A stretch of 5,681 bases of DNA from Salibacter sp031581065 (GTDB lineage: Bacteria > Bacteroidota > Bacteroidia > Flavobacteriales_G > Salibacteraceae), in assembly GCF_031581065.1 (NCBI RefSeq), contig NZ_JAVLBN010000077.1, positions 1 through 5,681 on the forward strand, read 5' to 3'. A program made the translations under genes and the position numbers. Shown here piece after piece: positions 1 through 5,681 of this stretch. The notes under the pieces are model-generated. The model searched no databases. It had not been told where the DNA came from and worked only from the letters and a program-made list of their open reading frames with translations. Numbering within the stretch: position 1 is the stretch's first letter; every line of letters starts with the position of its first letter.

Positions 1-717
1 GCCAATCGATCGAAAAAGCAAACCTATTTTGAATGGACGAACGAACGATTCAAAGAAGTTCAGGAACTCTATCACAAAACAGTGAAGCCGCTGAGGCAAA
101 TCGCTCAATTGAAAGAAGCTTATGGTCAGAACCTCAACCAGCTGGCATCCGTCCTCAGCGATGCCAAACCCGGGGTGATGAATGCGCTCAACGACCTCAT
201 CAACAGGCTAAAAGCACAGCGGAAAACAATCAAAGAGGAGGAAGGCCTCAAGCAGTACTCAAAAGAGCTGGAAGAATTATTAGACTTTGCCGAGCGCAAA
301 AAGCAATCGCTCTACAGGGCAACAGTAATTGTAGAGAAAGCAGCAGAGGGGAAAACACCTGAACCATCTGATTTATCGATCGACTCAAAACCCGGCTCTA
401 AAAAGAAGACCGGAAAGAAAGACAAAACGCCCAGCCATAAAATCAGCCTCAGGATGTTCCAGGCTGGCACTGATATCGAAGAAATTGCCCGCGATCGAAA
501 CCTCACAAAAGGGACAATTTTCAGCCACCTCGCAAAAAGCGTTGAAGACGGAATCATCCCACCAACCGATTTAATCGAAGAGTCGCGCTATGACGAACTG
601 TGCCACGGGTTAGACAACATCAAATTCGACAACCTCACCGAGGCACGCGAAAAGCTCGACCGCAAGTACGATTACGATGAAATTCGGCTGGCTCTGAAAG
701 CGCGAAAAGAGCTCTGA
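1..717 (+). CDS. C-terminal part of a helix-turn-helix (HTH_40-like) protein, probably a Pif1/RecD-like helicase; 5' end outside the window
   Basis: The frame is open from base 1 to the TGA at 715-717 (238 residues seen), so the gene begins upstream; the GTG at 82 is internal and not a likely start. Residues 1-120 are charged and mostly helical, with heptad-like Leu/Lys/Glu spacing. A Lys/Ser/Gly-rich linker follows at about 124-145 (KKKTGKKDK). Residues 146-192 look like a helix-turn-helix: HKISLRMFQAG, then DIEEIARDRNLTKGTIFSHLAKSVEDG, then a helical tail to 238. The pattern 'IeeIA..R.Lt..TI..HL' is typical of the HTH_40 domain, known at the C-terminus of RecQ-like and Pif1-like helicases in Bacteroidota. 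The domain call rests on what is seen. The helicase assignment is inference, because no Walker or helicase motif lies inside the window. A standalone DNA-binding protein is the alternative. No convincing terminator follows it. Confidence 0.6.
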   Translation, partial: ANRSKKQTYFEWTNERFKEVQELYHKTVKPLRQIAQLKEAYGQNLNQLASVLSDAKPGVMNALNDLINRLKAQRKTIKEEEGLKQYSKELEELLDFAERKKQSLYRATVIVEKAAEGKTPEPSDLSIDSKPGSKKKTGKKDKTPSHKISLRMFQAGTDIEEIARDRNLTKGTIFSHLAKSVEDGIIPPTDLIEESRYDELCHGLDNIKFDNLTEAREKLDRKYDYDEIRLALKARKEL

Positions 718-741
718 TCAAACTAGATATTATCGTCTCAG

Positions 742-773
742 TATTGCTAGTACAAAATCCTATCCTATATTTG
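742..773 (+). promoter_or_regulatory. Bacteroidota-type promoter of the met operon (TTG and TAnnTTTG elements)
   Basis: TATATTTG at 766-773 matches exactly the -7 consensus TAnnTTTG used by the primary sigma factor of Bacteroides and Flavobacterium. A TTG at 744-746 (within TATTG, 742-746) lies 19 bases upstream, a suitable distance for the -33 element. Transcription would start a few bases after 773, at about 777-781, which is the first base pair of the riboswitch P1 helix (779). This agreement between two independently recognised elements strengthens both calls. The start site itself is inferred. Confidence 0.75.
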
Positions 774-778
774 GCTGA

Positions 779-879
779 GCTTATCAAGAAAGACGGAGGG
801 ACTGGCCCTTAGATGTCTTAGCAACCCAGGCTAGCTGGGTGCTAATTCCTTTCTTCTCAATAGAGAAGTTAAGATGAGC
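779..879 (+). promoter_or_regulatory. SAM-I (S-box) riboswitch aptamer
   Basis: The aptamer binds S-adenosylmethionine in the nascent mRNA leader and here precedes methionine-synthesis genes. The class is clear from the ordered conserved blocks: CTTATCAAGA (780-789), GGAGGGACTGGCCC (795-808), GCAACC (821-826) and GGTGCTAATTCC (838-849), then the closing GATGAGC. P1 pairs 779-785 with 873-879 (7 bp, one G-U). The outer part of P2 pairs 791-794 with 815-818 and the inner part 798-800 with 806-808. P3 is 824-829 with 835-840 and a GCTAG loop. P4 is 853-858 with 863-868 and an AATA loop. The P1 core matches, as I recall it, the structurally characterised Thermoanaerobacter tengcongensis aptamer. 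Its position directly before metH, with a promoter ending six bases upstream, supports function. Confidence 0.95.
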
Positions 880-964
880 AGAAAAGAGATTTTCAGCGAA
901 TCAATATCAACCAGTTTTCCAAAATCTTGTGATAAGCCAAATGCAAAAAAAGCAATTGACTTAT
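880..964 (+). promoter_or_regulatory. Riboswitch expression platform: start-codon-sequestering hairpin with anti-sequestering arm
   Basis: No U-tract follows any hairpin here, so intrinsic termination is unlikely. A hairpin pairs 932-944 with 952-964: 11 base pairs, two single mismatches (937/959 and 941/955) and a seven-A loop (945-951). It covers bases -11 to -1 of metH1 and the first two bases of its ATG. The 5' arm is also part of 930-937 (TGATAAGC), a perfect 8-bp complement of 779-786, the 5' strand of aptamer P1. P1 formation and this pairing cannot coexist, which gives a SAM-controlled translational switch: off with SAM, on without. An extra stem, 887-893 with 921-927, could bring 930-937 close to the aptamer. 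The pairings are seen in the bases; the mechanism is inferred. The hairpin is AU-rich (four G-C pairs), so its stability is modest. Confidence 0.65.
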
Positions 965-1973
965 GCACAATCAATTAGAAGATTCTTTAGCCCAGCGTAT
1001 TCTCGTGTTAGATGGCGCTATGGGAACAATGATCCAGCAGCACGACCTCACTGAAGAGGATTTTCGGAATGATCAATTAAAAGATCACGAATCGCCACTT
1101 AAGGGAAACAACGACTTGCTTTCCATTACACGGCCCGATATCATTCTCGATATCCATCGCGATTACCTGGAAGCCGGAGCTGATATCATCGAGACGAACA
1201 CGTTCAGCAGTACGTCAATAGCCCAGTCCGATTACGACCTCGAAGAACTGGTTTACGACCTCAACTACCAGTCGGCAAAGCTGGCGAAACAGGCGGCTAA
1301 TGAATATACAGCCAAAACACCTGACAAACCGAGGTTTGTTGCCGGGTCGGTCGGACCCACAAACCGCACGGCATCACTTTCTCCCGATGTGAACAACCCC
1401 GGATACAGAGCGGTGAACTTCGATGACCTTCAGGATGCATATCGCGAACAAATCAACGGTCTGCTCGATGGCGGTTGTGACATACTACTCATCGAAACTA
1501 TTTTCGACACGCTGAACGCAAAAGCCGCTCTTTTTGCCTGTGAACAGGTATTCGATGAAAGAGGTCAAAAATGGCCTATCATGGTATCGGGAACGATTAC
1601 TGATGCAAGCGGAAGAACACTTTCCGGTCAGACCCCGGAGGCCTTTCTCATCAGTGTTTCACACGCACCGCTGCTCAGCGTAGGGTTTAATTGTGCGCTG
1701 GGAGCCGAACAGCTCGAGCCTTACCTCGAACGTGTGGCAAAAGAAACAGATTTCTACACCAGTGCCCACCCAAATGCCGGATTACCTAACGAATTTGGCG
1801 AATACGATCAATCACCCGATATGATGGCGGGCCAAATAGAGGAATACCTAAAAAGCAATTTAGTGAACATCATTGGAGGATGTTGCGGCACTACGCCCCA
1901 ACACACAAAAATAATTGCTGAGACAGCTTCAAAGTACGAACCCAGAAAAAGAAAGGAAACGGTCAATGGCTAA
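963..1973 (+). CDS. metH1: Methionine synthase, homocysteine-binding (zinc) subunit of a split MetH
   Basis: This 336-residue protein equals the first domain of cobalamin-dependent methionine synthase (EC 2.1.1.13), a TIM barrel that binds homocysteine as a zinc thiolate and accepts the methyl group from methylcobalamin. Motifs in order: LDGAMGTMIQ at 16-25, LKGNNDLL near 47, ETNTF at 77-81, GPTNRTASLSPDVN, TIFDTLNAKAA, SGTITDASGRTLSGQT, then the zinc ligands Cys244 (GFNCALG) and Cys307-Cys308 (GGCCGTTPQH). These align with E. coli Cys247, Cys310 and Cys311 at a constant offset of three. The protein ends in the linker where the pterin domain would begin in single-chain MetH. ATG 963 fits the family N-terminus. 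No Shine-Dalgarno precedes it; instead there is an A-rich stretch (945-951) inside the riboswitch-controlled hairpin. A betaine- or S-methylmethionine-dependent homocysteine methyltransferase is less likely, since the partner MetH gene follows directly. Confidence 0.95.
   Translation: MHNQLEDSLAQRILVLDGAMGTMIQQHDLTEEDFRNDQLKDHESPLKGNNDLLSITRPDIILDIHRDYLEAGADIIETNTFSSTSIAQSDYDLEELVYDLNYQSAKLAKQAANEYTAKTPDKPRFVAGSVGPTNRTASLSPDVNNPGYRAVNFDDLQDAYREQINGLLDGGCDILLIETIFDTLNAKAALFACEQVFDERGQKWPIMVSGTITDASGRTLSGQTPEAFLISVSHAPLLSVGFNCALGAEQLEPYLERVAKETDFYTSAHPNAGLPNEFGEYDQSPDMMAGQIEEYLKSNLVNIIGGCCGTTPQHTKIIAETASKYEPRKRKETVNG
1952..1957 (+). promoter_or_regulatory. Shine-Dalgarno-like site for metH2 inside the end of metH1
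   Basis: AAAGGA lies eight bases before the ATG at 1966, within the last codons of metH1. It supports ATG 1966 over the in-frame TTG at 1915. The first operon gene has no such site, so the internal gene may combine this weak site with translational coupling from the overlapping upstream gene. Function is inferred; Bacteroidota ribosomes generally make little use of such sites. Confidence 0.4.
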
Positions 1974-4647
1974 TCAATTTCATCCTACAAAACTTGTTTT
2001 ATCCGGTATTGAGCCTTTGATAACGAATGAGGACTCGAACTTTGTCAATGTTGGTGAACGCTGTAATGTAACAGGATCAAAAAGATTCTTGCGACTCATC
2101 CGCGAAGAAAACTTTGACGAGGCAGTTGAGGTTGCGCGCAACCAGGTTGAAGGCGGAGCACAAATCCTCGATGTCAACATGGATGAGGGAATGCTCAACG
2201 GTAAAGAGGCGATGGTCAAGTTTTTGAACCTAATCGCAGCAGAGCCTGACATTGCGCGCGTTCCCATTATGGTTGACAGCTCAAAATGGGAAATCATTGA
2301 AGCCGGACTCAAAAGCATACAGGGGAGAGGAGTCGTCAACTCAATATCGCTTAAAGAGGGTGAAAAGGTCTTCCTTGAACAAGCTAAAAAAATTCGCCAG
2401 TATGGAGCTGCAACAGTTGTCATGGCGTTTGATGAAGATGGCCAGGCCGATACATACGAACGCAGAATTTCCATCTGCAAGCGATCTTATGATTTGTTAA
2501 TCGACAAAGTTGGGTTCAATCCGCACGACATCATTTTTGATCCCAATATTTTCCCGGTCGGAACCGGAATCGAGGAACACAACAATTACGCGGTCGATTT
2601 TTTTAATGCTGCAAACTGGATCAGAACCAACTTACCGGGAGCGCATGTGAGTGGCGGATTGAGCAATGTTTCGTTTTCTTTCCGTGGAAACAATACCGTT
2701 CGCGAAGCAATGCACTCTGCATTTCTCTACCACGCGATTAAGAACGGGATGGACATGGGAATTGTGAACCCAACCACGCTCACAATTTACGATGACATCG
2801 ATGCTGAACTCCTGGAAAAGGTAGAAGATGTCCTGTTCAACCGCAGAGATGATGCCACGGAGGAATTGCTCGATTTTGCTCAGAGTGTCAAACAAAAAGA
2901 TACACCAAAAGAAAAAGTTCTCGAATGGCGATCGCTACCGCTCGAAAAGCGAATTGAGCACTCCCTTGTAAAAGGGATTGCCGAGTTCATCGAGGAAGAT
3001 GTGGAAGAGAGCAGGCAGGAAAAAGACAAGCCGCTGGAAGTGATTGAAGGTCCGCTCATGAAAGGCATGAATGTGGTTGGTGACTTGTTTGGTAGCGGAA
3101 AAATGTTTTTGCCCCAGGTGGTGAAAAGTGCACGTGTGATGAAACGGGCTGTCGCTTACCTGGAACCTTATCTCGAAGAGGAAAAACGCAAAAATCCAAA
3201 CCCGTCTGATAAAGGAAAAGGGAAAGTTCTTTTGGCAACCGTGAAAGGAGATGTTCACGATATCGGGAAGAATATTGTGGGTGTCGTTTTGGCCTGCAAC
3301 AACTACGAAATCATTGATTTGGGGGTAATGGTTCCGACCGAAAAAATACTAGAAGAAGCGAAAAAGAACGATGTGGATATCATTGGCCTCAGCGGACTTA
3401 TAACGCCTTCGCTTGACGAGATGGTGACGGTGGCCGAGCACCTCGAAAAAGAGAACTTTAACACGCCACTTTTGATCGGGGGAGCTACTACCTCAAAAGC
3501 GCACACTGCTGTAAAAATTTCACCGGCTTATTCGGGGTCAACGCTCAATGTTTTAGATGCCTCACGAGCTGTGACATTTGTGGAGCGCTTGCTGTCAAAA
3601 GACAGGGATGAGTTCCTCGCTAAAGCGAAAGAAGAATATGACCGACTGAGGGATGATTACAACAATAAGAAAAGTGCTAAAAAACTGATTCCGTTCTCTG
3701 ATGCTCAGAATAATAGATTGAAAGTGGACTGGGAAAACTCATTGGTCAGACCCCCAAAACAGAAAGGGGTTTTTGAGATGGAATTTTCGATCAGAGAATT
3801 GCGGAATTACATCGACTGGAGTCCGTTTTTCCAGTCGTGGGAGCTCTACGGAAGGTTTCCTAGAATCCTCAAAGACAAAGTCGTTGGTGAACAGGCGCAG
3901 GAGCTCTTTGATGATGCCCAGGAAATGCTGGAATCCATCATTCAGGAGAAATGGCTCAAGGCAAAAGCTGTTTACGGGTTGTTTAGCGCCTACAGCGAAG
4001 AGGATTCAGTTGCACTATTAGACGATAATGAAAATGAGATCGAGCGGTTTGAGATGATCCGTCAACAGATGGAACAAAAGAACGGAAGACCCAATCGCTC
4101 ACTTGCCGATTATGTGGCTCCTAAAGGCCACAACGATCACATGGGCGCTTTTGCCGTGACAGCTGGTATTGGGATTGAAAAGAAACTAGAACAGTTTGAG
4201 CGCGAGAATGATGATTACAAAAACATTATGCTCAAAGCGCTGGCAGACAGATTAGCTGAAGCTTGTGCCGAGATGTTGCACGAGCGAATAAGAAAAGAGT
4301 ACTGGGGTTATGTTCCGTCAGAAAACCTGAATAATGATGCGCTCATCAAGGAAAAGTATCAGGGAATCAGACCCGCACCCGGTTATCCTGCCTGCCCTGA
4401 TCACACCGAAAAACGAAAAATATTTGATCTGCTGGATGTCGAAAATCGCATTGGGTTGAGACTGACTGATAGCATGGCGATGTATCCATCATCGGCAGTG
4501 AGTGGCTGGTATTTTGCGAGCCCGGAATCGCGCTATTTCAACGTGGGTAAAATCGACAGGGACCAGGTTGAAGATTATGCATCGAGAAAGAATATGAGTA
4601 TTGAGGAAGCTGAAAAATGGCTCAGACCAATACTCAGTTATAAATAA
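1966..4647 (+). CDS. metH2: Methionine synthase, folate/cobalamin/AdoMet-reactivation subunit of a split MetH
   Basis: This 893-residue cytoplasmic protein holds the remaining three modules of cobalamin-dependent methionine synthase. It takes the methyl group from 5-methyltetrahydrofolate onto cob(I)alamin and delivers it to homocysteine bound by the partner subunit. The pterin-binding barrel spans about 10-290, with NVGERCNVTGS at 28-38, DSSKWE and DPNIFPVGTGIEEHN. The cobalamin cap is about 320-405. The Rossmann B12 domain is about 420-560, with DVHDIG at 429-434; His431 should be the lower cobalt ligand, with Asp429 and Ser482 completing the triad (E. coli His759, Asp757, Ser810). The reactivation domain is about 580-893, with Asp617 in YIDW and Arg802 in RPAPGYPACPDH, matching SAM-binding Asp946 and Arg1134 of E. 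coli. No catalytic residue is missing. ATG 1966 is chosen because the family sequence starts near SGIEPL; it overlaps metH1 by eight bases. Together the two proteins have 1229 residues, close to single-chain MetH (about 1227). Confidence 0.96.
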   Translation: MANQFHPTKLVLSGIEPLITNEDSNFVNVGERCNVTGSKRFLRLIREENFDEAVEVARNQVEGGAQILDVNMDEGMLNGKEAMVKFLNLIAAEPDIARVPIMVDSSKWEIIEAGLKSIQGRGVVNSISLKEGEKVFLEQAKKIRQYGAATVVMAFDEDGQADTYERRISICKRSYDLLIDKVGFNPHDIIFDPNIFPVGTGIEEHNNYAVDFFNAANWIRTNLPGAHVSGGLSNVSFSFRGNNTVREAMHSAFLYHAIKNGMDMGIVNPTTLTIYDDIDAELLEKVEDVLFNRRDDATEELLDFAQSVKQKDTPKEKVLEWRSLPLEKRIEHSLVKGIAEFIEEDVEESRQEKDKPLEVIEGPLMKGMNVVGDLFGSGKMFLPQVVKSARVMKRAVAYLEPYLEEEKRKNPNPSDKGKGKVLLATVKGDVHDIGKNIVGVVLACNNYEIIDLGVMVPTEKILEEAKKNDVDIIGLSGLITPSLDEMVTVAEHLEKENFNTPLLIGGATTSKAHTAVKISPAYSGSTLNVLDASRAVTFVERLLSKDRDEFLAKAKEEYDRLRDDYNNKKSAKKLIPFSDAQNNRLKVDWENSLVRPPKQKGVFEMEFSIRELRNYIDWSPFFQSWELYGRFPRILKDKVVGEQAQELFDDAQEMLESIIQEKWLKAKAVYGLFSAYSEEDSVALLDDNENEIERFEMIRQQMEQKNGRPNRSLADYVAPKGHNDHMGAFAVTAGIGIEKKLEQFERENDDYKNIMLKALADRLAEACAEMLHERIRKEYWGYVPSENLNNDALIKEKYQGIRPAPGYPACPDHTEKRKIFDLLDVENRIGLRLTDSMAMYPSSAVSGWYFASPESRYFNVGKIDRDQVEDYASRKNMSIEEAEKWLRPILSYK

Positions 4648-4656
4648 AGAAGTTGA

Positions 4657-5613
4657 ATGAAAGTTACTGAACACATTGAGAAAGCAAACGGCAAAGCTCT
4701 TTTTTCATTTGAAATCTTGCCACCACTGAAAGGTCAAAACATCGAGGGGATTTACAATACAATTGACCCGTTGATGGAGTTCAAACCGCCTTTTGTGGAT
4801 GTTACGTATCACCGCGAAGAATACGTGTACAAAACGCACAAAAACGGATTATTGGAAAAAACCGTGACCCGGAAGAGGCCAGGAACTGTAGGGATTTGTG
4901 CAGCTATTATGCACAAGTACAAGATCGATGCGGTGCCGCATATCATTTGCGGAGGCTTCACAAAGCAAGATACTGAAGATGCGTTGATCGACCTGGACTT
5001 TTTGGGAATTGACAACGTGTTGGTTTTGCGTGGAGATCCGATCAAATCTGAAAAGAGATTCACTCCTGAGCCCAATGGACACGCTTATGCAATTGACTTG
5101 ATGGAACAGGTGAAAAACCTGAATGAAGGGATTTATTTGGATGAAGACCTCAAGTACAATTCACCAACTGATTTTTGCATTGGTGTAGCGGGTTATCCCG
5201 AGAAGCATTTTGAGGCTCCGAACATGAAAAACGACCTGTACTGGCTCAAAAAGAAGGTTGAAAACGGAGCAGAATACATCGTGACGCAAATGTTTTTTGA
5301 TAATTCAAGATTCTTTGAGTTTGAGAGACAATGTCGTGAAGCTGGAATCAATGTTCCTATTATTCCGGGTTTAAAACCGCTTTCAACTGAACGACAGTTG
5401 TCATTACTCCCGCAAATCTTTCACCTCGATTTACCGGATGCTCTCGTTGATGAGGTCAACAAAGCAAAATCAAAAGATGCTATCAGGCAAATTGGTGTGG
5501 AATGGTGCATTGAACAATCCAAAGAGTTGATCAAAAACGGATCTCCGGTATTGCACTACTACTCAATGGGAAAGAGTAAGAATATCCAGAAGATTGCGAG
5601 GGCTGTTTTTTAG
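4657..5613 (+). CDS. metF: 5,10-methylenetetrahydrofolate reductase (FAD-dependent)
   Basis: MetF reduces 5,10-methylenetetrahydrofolate to 5-methyltetrahydrofolate with NAD(P)H and FAD, supplying the methyl donor for the synthase encoded just upstream. At 318 residues it has the usual length of a bacterial MetF (E. coli 296), a single TIM barrel without the SAM-binding regulatory domain of eukaryotic enzymes. Visible motifs are FSFEILPP with Glu19 (E. coli Glu28, the acid catalyst), FVDVTYH, PHIICGGFT, VLVLRGDP with Asp127 (E. coli Asp120, near the flavin), GVAGYPEKH, VTQMFFD with Gln211 (E. coli Gln183), NVPIIPGLKPL and the C-terminal LHYYSMGKS. The correspondences to E. coli residues come from recalled family alignments. 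ATG 4657 lies nine bases after the metH2 stop with only a weak purine-rich AAAGAAG before it, so co-transcription and coupled translation are likely. SAM control would act only through the shared leader RNA. Confidence 0.96.
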   Translation: MKVTEHIEKANGKALFSFEILPPLKGQNIEGIYNTIDPLMEFKPPFVDVTYHREEYVYKTHKNGLLEKTVTRKRPGTVGICAAIMHKYKIDAVPHIICGGFTKQDTEDALIDLDFLGIDNVLVLRGDPIKSEKRFTPEPNGHAYAIDLMEQVKNLNEGIYLDEDLKYNSPTDFCIGVAGYPEKHFEAPNMKNDLYWLKKKVENGAEYIVTQMFFDNSRFFEFERQCREAGINVPIIPGLKPLSTERQLSLLPQIFHLDLPDALVDEVNKAKSKDAIRQIGVEWCIEQSKELIKNGSPVLHYYSMGKSKNIQKIARAVF

Positions 5614-5636
5614 GGTTTTTTTGCCTGAAATAATTG

Positions 5637-5668
5637 CCTGATATTTTAAAAAGCAAAAGTATCATAGG
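5637..5668 (+). other. Weak AT-rich hairpin downstream of metF
   Basis: Bases 5637-5647 can pair with 5656-5668: 11 base pairs including one G-U, a two-base bulge at 5664-5665 and an eight-base loop. No U-run follows, so it is not a standard intrinsic terminator; it could protect the mRNA 3' end or be chance in AT-rich DNA. The T-rich stretch at 5606-5622 is not preceded by a hairpin. No gene is visible in 5614-5681. Confidence 0.25.
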
Positions 5669-5681
5669 TCATATCAATTAC

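Noticed and set aside
722..751. Inverted repeat ACTAG/CTAGT between the first gene and the promoter, as a possible terminator or operator
   Set aside because: Only five pairs around a 20-base loop, without a U-tract; expected by chance.
880..962. Intrinsic terminator as the riboswitch output
   Set aside because: No GC-rich hairpin followed by a U-run is present; the homopolymer before metH1 is A7, on the wrong strand for termination of this transcript.
954..976. Alternative hairpin AATTGA/TCAATT with the metH1 start codon in its loop
   Set aside because: Only six pairs, five of them A-U; it competes with the longer 932-964 hairpin and has no link to the aptamer.
941..1054. Overlapping 37-codon ORF starting at ATG 941 inside the platform hairpin
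   Set aside because: It is out of frame with metH1, its peptide is just metH1 read in another frame, and nothing suggests translation. The ATG falls in the hairpin arm by chance.
1915..1965. Longer metH2 starting at TTG 1915
   Set aside because: The extra 17 residues read the end of metH1 in another frame and do not resemble the family; ATG 1966 has a Shine-Dalgarno-like AAAGGA and fits the usual N-terminus.
1980..2480. Long minus-strand open frame within metH2, and similar antisense frames elsewhere
   Set aside because: These are shadows of the strongly conserved + strand genes; their peptides show no recognisable domain.

Overview
The window reads as a chromosomal segment from a member of the Bacteroidota. 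This is inferred from four signs: methionine synthase split into two adjacent genes, a perfect TAnnTTTG promoter element, no Shine-Dalgarno sequence before the first operon gene, and a C-terminal helix-turn-helix domain of the type found on helicase-like proteins in this phylum. The genus cannot be told from the sequence. All genes lie on the + strand.

Layout: bases 1-717 are the 3' part of a gene that starts before the window. It encodes a charged helical region, a lysine-rich linker and a helix-turn-helix domain, probably the tail of a Pif1/RecD-like helicase. Bases 718-962 are a regulatory intergenic region: a Bacteroidota-type promoter (742-773), a SAM-I (S-box) riboswitch aptamer (779-879) and an expression platform (880-964) ending at the first start codon. 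Bases 963-5613 are a tight three-gene operon: the homocysteine-binding, zinc-containing part of methionine synthase (963-1973), the folate/cobalamin/reactivation part (1966-4647, overlapping the first gene by 8 bases) and 5,10-methylenetetrahydrofolate reductase MetF (4657-5613, 9-base gap). Bases 5614-5681 are non-coding, with a weak AT-rich hairpin.

The genes form one metabolic unit. MetF makes 5-methyltetrahydrofolate. The large MetH subunit uses it to methylate cobalamin. The small subunit presents zinc-activated homocysteine to receive that methyl group, giving methionine, the precursor of SAM. SAM then feeds back through the riboswitch.

The most interesting observation is that a complete translational switch can be read from the bases. 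The 5' strand of aptamer helix P1 (779-785) can pair either with its P1 partner (873-879) or, as a perfect 8-bp helix (779-786), with 930-937. That second partner is also the 5' arm of a hairpin (932-944/952-964) that buries the metH1 start codon. Ligand-bound P1 would free this arm and close the start codon; the SAM-free fold would open it. The aptamer class and the enzymes are well known. The switch wiring is inference from base pairing and has not been tested here.
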